A model generated the notes under the pieces. The model made no database searches. It was not told the DNA's origin and saw nothing but the letters and a program-made list of their open reading frames with translations. Shown here piece by piece: positions 21,378 to 33,300 of a stretch of DNA of 64,000 nt. Position numbers and translations under genes: made by a program. This DNA is from Mesostigma viride (Eukaryota > Streptophyta > Mesostigmatophyceae > Mesostigmatales > Mesostigmataceae), in contig RPFO01000213.1 in assembly GCA_009746045.1 (NCBI GenBank), forward strand, positions 8,111,978-8,175,977, written 5' to 3'. The first letter of the stretch is position 1. Every line of letters begins with the position of its first letter.

Positions 21378-24300
21378 GTAGTTATCATCCGCAACCCCCA
21401 CAAGCTTCACTGTGTAGGTCTCTTCACCTTGAAATGTGGCTTAGCCTTTTGTAGTTCTCCCCCAGACTGTATCACTCGAAACATGTGCATGCACGCCGAG
21501 CCATAACAGCATGACGTTCAGCTCAAAACTTAGTCGACGCTGGAGAGCCTTCTCCTAGGCAGACAAGGCTAACGTAGAAAGCGATGACTCGGCATTTGGA
21601 TTAATACCGTATATAACGGAAATATATCATCAGCGGTCTTTAACCATCTGCAGTGCTCATGCATGAATATGACTTGCTCCATGTTTCGTGATGTCACGCG
21701 GTTGGATGGTTTTGCTATGCGCCCTGCCTTGACAGGACGACGACTTCATCGTCCCTGTCAAGAAATACACCCAGCAGTACTCCCAGCTCTATTTCATGCG
21801 GCTGCAGCTGCTGCGGCCAATTCTGGATGCGAGAGCAAAAGCGGTGTGGCCCACGCTCCCGAGTGAGTGCGGGAAATGAACCCCAAGTTCTGCTCCCGCT
21901 CCACATCCTGGCTGCATCTCTCCATTTCTCTGGAAACTGTTTGTAATATGTTCATTTTCTGGCTTCCTGTTACACTAGTTTCCCAGGCCATGTTCTGATA
22001 CCACCTGCTCTCATCCCACCTAGAATGCGAATCAAGGATTTCACAGGGCGCATTTCACATCCGTACATAGATAGGCAACACTTGTTAAGACGTTTGTTGC
22101 AGCCTAGCACGGTTCATAGATAGCACAAGCACATTTTCTTCAATGCTAGGTATGTTAGGGAGCATTACCTTCCACTCTATTCACGGAGAAGGCTGTGCTC
22201 CTCTCTCTGGACCGTCACCTGTCTTTTTCTGGGGAGGAACAAATCTATGCCCAGACATCATGTAAAGGAAAAGAGCAGAGTTGACGACAACGAGTTGAAG
22301 ACCTGCCCCTGTAACGTAGCTAGAGATGTTCCGATTGGAACATAAAGCAGTTAGAGATTTGCATCTCGGCCCCACACACGTGAACCCCTAAGTAGGGGCG
22401 GGGTTCGCCTGTTCTAGGCCCCTAAGTAGTAATTGGAGACACTGAACGTATTGGCATGATCAATCAATGCCATGACATGCTCGGTGGTGCGGATGCAAGG
22501 TGTCACAAATGCAAGCATCACTTGCAACTCATCACATGCAGGCCATCCCGAGCCATGACATCACTGTGCCAGCCATAGTGATGACATTGCCGGGCTCGCA
22601 CGCCGGCCTATTTGACTGAGTATATTTTCGTCCTGTTTGACAGAGTATACGTATACGGGGCTGTCTGGTATGGCTGAGTGCTGACTATGTGGGCAGACTA
22701 CAGGGGCTGACTATGTGGGCCGACCGCCGACCACAGGGGCTGACTATAAGGGCCGACTGATCCCATACTAGGGTACCGTTTCGCCTACCTTCTAGATGTA
22801 AAATTACTGAAAAAATGTTTGCGGGATGATACTTTGCCAGGTGGAAGCGCTTGTTCATTCCATTTGGGAATGAGCTCTGAAGGCAAAGATCTTATAACTC
22901 GTTTTTGTTATTTATTTATTTTTTTTTTGGGGGGGGGGTAAGGATAATAGTTTTAATAGCAACCACGATCTTTTCTACAGTCACACAGCAAGTACAATCT
23001 AATAGCAACTACAATCTTTTGCAGCTCTTACCACTGCATGTCTCTTCCGAACCCAGCACCCCTGTGTTGGTACTACTGTGTGAGAGTGGAATCCAAGCGC
23101 AATATCATCGGACTCCGGCCATTGCTTGCCTCTTGAAACGGTCGCGCCTGGGGGATGTTTCCCTCAGTGTTTCCTCAGTATGGACTTGGTGCTGTTGCGG
23201 ACAAATCATATAGAACAACTGTCTTTCATGTGCCACCTGCATTGTGCCGTCAGTCACGCGCGTGCTGGCGCTATCCGAGGGGCAGGAGTGTGTCGTGATT
23301 GGCACGCTGTTCAAGGCGATGAAGCTGCGGCCCACGATTTTGGACGAGTATTTGAAAGAGGTGGGTTTGTTCTTGCAACGTGCGATGTGTACACCAGGGA
23401 GGTGGGTTATGGGTTTGTTACTGTTGGACAAACCCCCCAAGGAGGTAGGTTATGGGTTTATTACTCTGGGAGGTGACCTGGTTCTCAACTTTGGACAAGT
23501 ACCTGATGTGTGGGAGTTCACAACACGTGATTGCACGGGGACCTCAAGAAGGTGGGCTATACAATTATTGGAAGCGCGCAGGAGGTGACTTAATAACCAC
23601 TGTATGATCACCTGCAGGAGCTGGGGTTCATAACATTGGGCAAAAGAAGATGGGTTAAATAGCTTTGGGTGAGTACGTAGAGCTTATTATTTGATTGTTA
23701 AATAGCTTTGGGTGAGTACATTGAGCTTATTTGATTTAATACTACTACCACTGCTATGCTACCAAGCCATGCGGAGATATGCCAGAAACGCTAGGCATGG
23801 GATATACTTGTCTTTGGGCAGATACTTCATCTGGTGCATTTCACTCCATGTCTACCTAGCCACTGGGAGATCATAGGGGCAGGGTGTATGCCGGGTGTGC
23901 AGTTCAGGGGGTTGAGTACGTCGATGAGGTGCAGTTGTCACTTAATGAAGCAGACTGCGGATGCGTGGATTGGGAGATGGCGGTGCGTCAATGCGTGTTT
24001 TTGGATTTGGTTGTGCAGCCGTTGCAACAGAAGGACAGTTGTTGGCCGGATGCTGCCTGTCCATTGCCTGGCAATCGTGGGCCGGACAACGCCTATCTTG
24101 TGCTGTCGTTGCCTTGAGCACGCAATGAGGCTGGAGATGTGCATGGCTGGTTGATGGCAAACACAGTACCGTTATTGTACAATACATAGTGGCACTCTTG
24201 ACTAGGCTCTTGCGCCCCTTGATCAAGGGCTTCAGAGCTGGGGCCCCATGGTCAGTGCGTTCATGATCAAGGGGACTGCTGCGCTAAAGGCATATCAAGT

Positions 24301-27300
24301 GCGAGCAGTCCTGTGTTTGAATATTAGGTAGTCCTCCTTCATTTGTTTCAATGCAGCTCGTGCCACCGCCTTGTCTTTGTGGCGCATGGATGGCGGTGCT
24401 TTCATTGTCAAGGGGACCCCTATTCAAGAGGACCCCTATTCGCATTCGAGCAACTGCTTGGAAGCGGCTTGTGCACTCACCCTGTATGTGGCGCATGGAG
24501 TGCGGTGCTTTCATTGTCAAGAGGACCATATAATTAAAGGCGACCCCTATTCAAACTTGAGCGTTGGCTTGGGTGCACGCGCCCCGTCGGTGCCCCATGG
24601 ATGGCAGAGCGGCGCGGACACGGCACTCAAGACATCAGGCCCCCTCAAGTATGTCCAAGACGATGACGTGGCGATTCTGGAGGACGAGTCTGGCCGTGTG
24701 AAGCTGGTGGGGCCCAACATCCCGACGTCGGCTCTCGTGACAGGTGCTGGCAATCACAATCTGTTATTACCATTAAACACGAGTTGTTATCAAATGTCCT
24801 TATCTCAGCTATCGCATGGAGTAGCTCTGCTTGGAATCGTGGTGCAAGGGCTATGCTGCCACATGAGTAGCTCTGCGCGGAATGGGGCTGCGCGGAATTG
24901 CACTGCACGATGGATTAGTACTGCACGATGGCTGTGATAGCCCATGCATCCAACAAATCGGTTGGTGGCGGGCACGCTTTTTGAATTACGTGTGTTGTAT
25001 CATAGGGGTTGCCCCATGTATACTTTCGGGGTTGCCCTATGTATACTTTAGGGGTTGCCCTAGGTATACTTTAGGGGTTGCCCTATGTATACTTTAGGGG
25101 TTGCCCTCTATATACTTTAGGGGTTGCCATATGTATACTTTAGGGGTTGCCCTATGTATTCTTTAGGGGTTGCCCTCTATATACTTTAGGGGTTGCCCTC
25201 TATATACTTTAGGGGTTGCCCTATGTATACTTTAGGGGTTGCCCTATATATACTTTAGGGGTTGCCCTATGTATACTGTAGGGTTTGCCCTATGTATACT
25301 TTAGGGGTTGCCCTCTATATACTTTAGGGGTTGCCCTATGTACACTTTAGGGGTTGCCCTATGTATACTTTAGGGGTTGCCCTATGTACACTTTAGGGGT
25401 TGCCCTATGTATACTTTAGGGTTTGCCCTATGTATACTTTAGGGGTTGCCCTCTATATACTTTAGGGGTTGCCCTATGTATACTTTAGGGGTTGCCTTGC
25501 GAAACGGGTAGTCTCCTGTCTCGAGTCAAGCAATGCGTAAGGGTCCAATGAATAATGAGTTTGACAGGGGAAAGGGGGGCTACCCCTATTTTGTGTTGTG
25601 CTTGCTCTCCCACTTGATTGACAATCTAGATTACAGCCAGTGCATGTCCGTGCTTGCTCCTCCTCACACCCGGCCCCTTGATACAGGTTTTTGTGCCTGC
25701 TCACCCGCCACGGTTATCATGTACACAACCACCCATTTTGTTGTGTGCTTTCTCGCTGGCCAAGCTTGTTCCATGGACAACCGCCAGCGTATCTGTGTGA
25801 TCGCGCACCTCTGTTGCTAACAGACATGTTCCAGTATCAAATTTCTGTAGACATTTACAAAAACGCTTTGTCTTTTGCTGCTCGCCCCCCACACGCGGGC
25901 CCCCAGAAACGCTGAGCATGTGCTTGCTCGCCCACCACGTCTATCGCGTGGACAGCCACCCACCATATACCTCTGCGGTTGCGCCCCCATCCATTGCCTG
26001 TACTCACTTGCAAATGTTTGTGAATGGCCCCGTCTGTGCGCGCTCGCCTCCCCACACGCGGCTACCCAGGCCCCGTGATCGCGGTGCGGGGCCGAGAGCA
26101 AGCGGATGGGGACCTTCTCATCTTGGAGGTGCTGCTGCCAGGGCTGGCGACGCAGGCACCGATTCCCATGCCTCCCGGTAAGCCCATCTACACCTTGGCA
26201 AGGCACGCACCCCCTTGTGAACTCCCTTGACCCCATGTGTCCCTGACTCTCTTAGGCACGCAGAAAGGAAACGAATGCAGCGATGCGTCTTGGAAGAAAG
26301 GAAGGAGCGGTGTTTTAGGAAACAGCAAGGCCATGGCCCTGGGACACTGGCTAGGAGCCGCGGCGTCGATATGCATACCTTTGTGACTTAGATATGGGCA
26401 TTCACCTAGGAACCAGTTTGCCCTATACCTTTGTGACTTAGATATGGGCATTCACCTAGGAACCAGTTTGCCCTATACCTTTGTGACTTAGATATGGGCA
26501 TTCACCTAGGAACCAGTTTGCCCTATACCTTTGTGACTGAGATATGGGCATTCACCTAGGAACCAGTTTGCCCTATACCTTTGTGACTTAGATATGGGCA
26601 TTCACCTAGGAACCAGTTTGCCCTATACCTTTGTGACTTAGATATGGGCATTCACCTAGGAACCAGTTTGCCCTATACCGGAATGTGCTTGCATCTGTCT
26701 GTGCTGGCGTCTGTCTGTGCTTGCATCGATCTGCGCTTGTGTCCGTCGTTGCACCCCCATCCCCCAGGGCCCGCCTTGGTTGTGTGCGTTGCCTTTCCGC
26801 CGGAATCATCTACACATGCTGCCGTAGATCTCGTGCGGTTATTGATTTTTTTCTAGTGGCATTTTTTTAAAAGGTCCGTGCGTCCATATGTCTGTTTATG
26901 CTTACTTAATCGGTGCTTGCATCTGTTTGTGCCTGTAATCTCCCTCGTGGTGCGGCTTTCAACACCGCTGTTGTCCTGCACCCGCCAGCTGGCCGTGAGG
27001 ACCAGTACGTGGCGCTCCTCTCTGGGCTGGACTTTGGCGATGACCGCAGCAGCCCTCTACTCGTGGAGTTGCTTGGAGATTTCCTCACAGGCCACCTGGG
27101 TGCATCGCCCGTGAGTGCCTGTCAATATCGAGATCCAACTAGCTTGAGAATGGGCGCGGAAGGGGCTTGAGGGAAAGGGCTTGGTTTGCCAACCTGTAAC
27201 CAATAACCTGGATGGGGGTGACAGCCTTTTGTTGGGTAATGCAGAGTCCCATGGATGAGATGAGATCAACCCATGGCGATGGGCCTGCTAGTAGCCTTGG

Positions 27301-30300
27301 TGTGAACGTGCTCGCCTTGGTGTGAACGTGCTAGCCTTGGTGTGAACGTGCTAGCCTTGGTCTGAACCTGCTAGCCTTGGTGTGAACGTGCTCGCCTGGG
27401 TGTGAACGTGCTAGCCTTGGTGAGAGCCTGCTCGCCTTGTTGTGAACCTGCTAGCCTTGGTGTGAACGTGCTCGCCTTGGTGTGAACGTGCTAGCCTTGG
27501 TGTGAACGTGCTCGCCTTGGTGTGAACCTGCTAGCCTTGGTGTGAACGTGCTCGCCTTGGTGTGAACGTGCTAGCCTTGGTGGGAACGTGCTCGCCTGGG
27601 TGTGAACGTGCTCGCCTTGGTGTGAACGTGCTCGCCTTGGTGTGAACGTGCTCGCCTTGGTGTGAATAGGCAAGCGTTTGCTTCCACGCAGAGTGACCTG
27701 GCATGCGTGGAGTGGGCATGAGATGAAACCGCTAGGCTCGTATTGATTGGGCGTCAGACAACTGGCAGAAGAGTATGGCGTGCACGGCAGTGTGGGGACG
27801 GATCGCCAGCCGCGCGCGTGCCCGTAGGTGTTGGCGGGCCACTCATGTATGCGTGACAGATGGCAGATGGAGGGGGGGGGGGCGCGGCAGAGGTGGGCTT
27901 GTCAGCAGGGCTGGAATGGTGCAGGCAGGGATGGGAGAACGGATTACGCATCTTCTCATGAAGTTGGTTTGTAGGGGAGAACGTATGGTAATGTGTTGGC
28001 AATGTATGGCGATGTTTATACCCTTTGCCATGTACCAGGAGGTGAGGCGCTGATGCCATCGCTGATGCCATCTATTGATGATAATGCAGAAGGGCTTAAT
28101 GGCCGTGTCAGTCTTGTGTGGGTTTCTCTGATCGTGCCAAGTCACTAAACAAACCTCTCGCCCACACTTTATCTCCCTATTCTCTCATATCTCTTTTCTT
28201 TTCTTTTCTTTGTCTTGGTTGGCAATTCAAAATGTGCCTGCTTCTGGCGAACCTTGAATGCTTCGCCCCACTCACTTGTTTGGTGTGATGCGGCCCCGCA
28301 GGAGCATGGGTTAGTCGGCAGTATCGCCCAAGTCATCATCGCAGGCAACACGCTGGGTGTTTCCGCAGAAGCAGCGGCGTCGGGCAATCAGGTGTGAGCA
28401 CGCACGCAAACCATGCAGCATCTGGCAGTGGTGTGGGTTTGTCCGTGTGGAAAAGCACACCGGCAGGGGGCGGCGCTGGATGAAGCCTTGCTTGACATTT
28501 CGTCTTCATGACCACTCTGTCTATGATGCTCATCACCCACGCACTACTATACTCATGGGTTGGTATGGGCTGCTGCGGATCGCTGCTGAGAGGTACCTGA
28601 TGGAGGAACCATGATGGAAAGTGCTATGCTACGTTGCTCCGCTTTACTACCGCTATAGATAAATAGGAGAGCAGGCTTAAACTCTGCTCATGACGAGGAG
28701 TGCATAGCTGATGTGGATCTGTGAATGAGCATGAGAGCAGGGCAAGGCGTTGGGCATGAACAGTAGAGCGGTATTGAGCATCTATCCGTTTGCACAACCA
28801 TACAGAATTGCATTCAGACCATTTTCCCTGCTGGATAAGGCGACCAGTCCAGCTTCAAAACCCATTAAGTGTCTCGGCCAAACCCCCCATGTCGTCTAGA
28901 TCCTCCCATGGTTTTAAGATCCCAACTGTGTGTCCTGATCCATAACGCCCATTTATTGTCACGTCCATTTCTTGTAACGTTCATTTTTTTCTGCGTTCAT
29001 TTTTTTCTGCAGGGTGCTAGCCAGGGGCACAGCGGGGGCAGCAAGGGAGCAACGGCAGAGCAAAAGAGTCGGCTGGTGGCGGCCTCCCAGCTCCGCCTTC
29101 AGCAGGCAGACATGTGGCTCACCCAGGTGGGCGCGATGGGCCACCCACGTGATTGTGGTGAACGCGAACAAAGTTTCTTGGAACAAAGTTTCTTTATACC
29201 GAAGTGGGAGGGAGGGGTATATAAAGCTGACGCTCCAGCTAGGTTTTAGGGTTTACGTGACAAACCTTTTTGAGGCCGTTGCGGCCTGACATGGATCTGC
29301 GGTGGCAACGATCTGGCCAGATGTCTTGCCAGGGTGTGACAGCTACTTTGTGTCACAACCTTGCCACTATAGTCCAGCTTTCTGTCAAGGGCGTCTTGGT
29401 TAGCTAGATCTGAGGCATTATCTCGCACATTGTGTGACCTAGGAGCCCTCTCATTCTTACGTAAGACGCCGGCAAACGGAATGCTCAGTTTAGTCGTTTG
29501 CTCAGGCGCTAGGGGTGTGTGGCGAGAAAATGCCGTCCGGGGCAAGGCCGCTTGCCACGAAACCAAAGAAAGGCAAACTGACCTAGCGAAGGTCGGACGC
29601 TACGCAGGCAAGCTGCGGCTTCGCATTTGCGGCATGTTTGCAGCCGGTGACCCGTATGAACACAATAAACGGAAGGCCGGTGGTGCATCCACGAAAGCGC
29701 GGTGCAGGCAATGAACGTAATAAATGCGGGTGTGGGGGTGCATTCACGAAAACGTGGTGACGGCCATGAACGTAACAGGTGCGGGCGCGACTCTTTAGGG
29801 ACTCTTCAGAGACTAGGAGACTCTTTTGGGACTCTGGTTCATCTCGCTGACGGATGCATGCACGTTGTTGTGCTTGCGTCCCCCTCCCCCCCCTTGTCTC
29901 CACACGTTGCGCCAGCTGGCGTCGTCTGCCCCCGTTGACATCATGCCGGGGCCATCCGATCCCGCCAACTTTGCGCTGCCGCAGCAGGTATGCTGGGGGG
30001 GTGCCAGTAGAAGAGCATATCAGTAGAAGACATCAATATAATGGAAACGTCTAGACTTGCGGTGGCCTGTTCCCTGCAACCAGCGGCCTGTTCATTCTCT
30101 GCCTCTGAGCTATGCTGCCAAAATGTCCCAACCTGGTCACTGGAATCGTGTCTTGATCTTTCAGGTCTTTGTTTGTCAGAATATCCATCGTGCCAATCTC
30201 ACCCTTTCATGCGTTCACATTGCCAACAATTTCCATCGCTCTTTCTCTGGATCATCGCCGCAGCCTCTCCACGGCTGCCTCTTCCCTCAGGCGACCAGCT

Positions 30301-33300
30301 ACGTCAACTTCCGGCGGGTAACCAACCCGCACCGATGCCGCATCGATGGTGTCAGGTGCGCTCACAAGCAGCTGGCTGGTTCATGGAGGGAGTTTTGGTG
30401 GCTCTTCTTCTTCTTCCTCTTACAGTGATGTGATGATCGCATTAAGGCGTCCTTCGATGACTAGAGAAGAATAGACATCCCTAAGAGAACAAGAGAAGGA
30501 GCAGCAGTCTGTGATGTCTTCTTACAATGCCATCCATCGGCCACGTGTTGTATCTCAAGAAGGTCATACCTGCCAGGGGCTGTATGTATCCCTGTGAAGA
30601 CAACGGGGGGCATTTGGTGTCCTGGCTTGCCCTAAGCAAAGCCTATGTTTTGTAAGAGAAGCGCTTTGAGTTTCCGAAGTCCATTGGCGTACTCTTAGCA
30701 TTTCCATTCAAGTATGTGGTGGTGGCTGCGAACCTGCGGAGCTATCGTAGTGTACAGTACACTGAACTTTAGGCAGGTGGTGCCCCATCATGCTACCCCG
30801 GTGTCCTGATGTGCTACCCATTCCCCATGGCATCGCCCATAGCCCTCCCCAGGTTTGGATAAGTGGAGGGAGGTAGGGCTCCACCACCTGAGTAATGCTG
30901 TCGTATTTGTTGAGCTGTTTGCTCGTTTTATAGCTGCAGTGCGGCAGGCTCAAAGGGATCCTCTAGCATAGCTCTGCCGCCTCTAGCATAGCTCCGCCAT
31001 CCATCAAATGGACCTTAGCTTCTGCCACCCCTTGTGCTTCAATAAAGTTACGAGGAAGGTTATTGTCGGTATCAAGTAATCACTACAGTTACATAAAAGT
31101 ATCAGAATTCAATAGTAAGATGAATAATAGTAAGATGATTGAATAGTAAGAATGAAAAATAGCATCAGAATTGAATAGTAAGATGATTGAACAGTAAGAT
31201 GATTGAATAGTAAGATGATTGAATAGTAAGATGATTGAATAGTAAGATGATTGAATAGTAAGATTATTGAATAGTAAGATGAATGCGGCCAGCTAAATGT
31301 GACTAGCGCAGTATCTTAGCAGTCAATCAGGATGGCTCGCTGATAGCAGGATAACCACGCTGACAAGGATGACCAGGGGGGTGGTTTGCGATAATGTTGG
31401 CTTGACCTGAGCTAGGTACTACTTTCGACCTAATGTGACACATAGGGCCATTGGTCCTCGCTCCCCCAATATCCAACTAACATGCCCGCCCCGCCACCCA
31501 TGGATGTCAACCTCCCCGCATCACCACCACCATTGTTCGACGCCCGCCCTCCCACCCTGGACACAGCTTCCTGGGCACGTCCGGCCAAAACGTGGAGAAT
31601 CTGTTCCAGTACTCGAGCGTGGTGGACCGGATGGAACTGCTAGAGTCATGCCTGCAGTACCGGCACCTCTGCCCGACCGCGCCCGATACCCTCCGTAAGC
31701 CCTTCTACCCGCTTTGTCATGCCTTTCTTCTCCGTACGCCCTTCTACCCGCTGTGTCATGCCTTTCTTCGCCGCAAGCCCTTCCGCTGTCTTACAATCTA
31801 ATGATCTCATGTAGATCATATATATTACAATATTATATTTGAATGTATATTATAATATGTAGATCGTATAGTTACAACAACGATCTATAATGATCTCATG
31901 TAGACCCTATAGTTACAACAACGATCTATAGCACTGCTGCGCGACCCCTCATGGAGGCGCTCTGTAGAGGCGACCCCCTGAATGGATCGCATCCCAGAGT
32001 CTAAAATACTAGGGTCCTTGTATTCCTTCTTGTTCCATTAACCCCTTGCACGACAATGTGTCCAAGGAACTGGAATCCCCTCGGCGACCGCGTGCCCATC
32101 TCCGCAACCATGCAGCTTGTTGCCATGATGCTCTCAGTGCGTACATCCACTTGTCACGCGTGCTCAACGAATTTTGTCAAGTTCAATCGTGCTCAAGCCT
32201 GCATCGCAGTCGCATCCAATCCCGTTCACCTGCCAATGCCAATGCCATCCTGCCACCTTACTTGCTCCATCCTGCCACCTTACTTGCTCCATCCTGCCAC
32301 CTTACTTGCTCCATCCTGCCACCTTACTTGCTCCATCCTGCCACCTTACTTGCTCCATCCTGCCACCTTACTTGCTCCATCCTGCCACCTTACTTGCTCC
32401 ATCCTGGCACCTTACTAGCTCCATCCTGGCACACGACATACTTGCGCGCCTCTCCCCATGCTCTCTCCTCCCCCGGGGCTCCCCTGCCCTCCTCGTTGCT
32501 TCCCCCAGCCTGCTACCCGTTCATGTCCAAAGAGCCGTTCATTATCACGCCCTGCCCCCACGTGTTCTTCGCCGGCAACCAACCTGAGTACGGCACAAAG
32601 CTGCTCAAGGGTGAGTGGCACAAAGCTGCTCAAGGGTGAGTAGCACACGGCTATCGAAAGGTGCATGCGGCCTGGCCAACTAGGGGGCTTGCCTTGCAAA
32701 GCCGTCAAGGATACGAGGCTGGTGAAACGTAAACGTGGCTAGACCAGCCAACTCCATGGTGTTCGCCGTATGTCCCTCATGCCCTGCCAAACGTCACCCA
32801 TGCGCTGCCAAACGTATGGTGTACCCTTGTTCCAGCGTTAACCTGCATCCTTGTCCATTAGTTTGCCGACTCTTAGGGTGGCCCTGTTATAGAGAGCGGG
32901 GTTATGGCAGTAGTATTTATGGATGTGGGCCAGGTGTGCCTGCATCGGTCAATGCGATGGTAGGTCCGCGTGATGCTGCTAAAAATATCTTACTGCTATC
33001 GTGGCATGCGCACGGTCCATAACGAGGCAGCACACGCCACATGACTCGTACTTTACCATATTTATGAGGAGATATGAACCACCTATGGCTAATCACGCAA
33101 CCATCTCCCCTAGCCTGCAGGTCCAAGCCAGTTGGGGAGCCAAGATCCGTTGGGTATGTGCTGGCTTTGAGGCTTCAGCATCGATAATATGAGGCTTCAG
33201 CATTGACAATATGCTGCCTTTGAGGCTTCAGCATCAAATGGACACTAAGTGGCACCCCCCACCGTTTATTGATTGATTAGACTGACAATAAGTCCTTACG

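Noticed and set aside
22905-23213. Extra POLD2 exon in intron 2
   Set aside because: Exons 2 and 3 already join in phase across the conserved alignment, leaving no missing residues.
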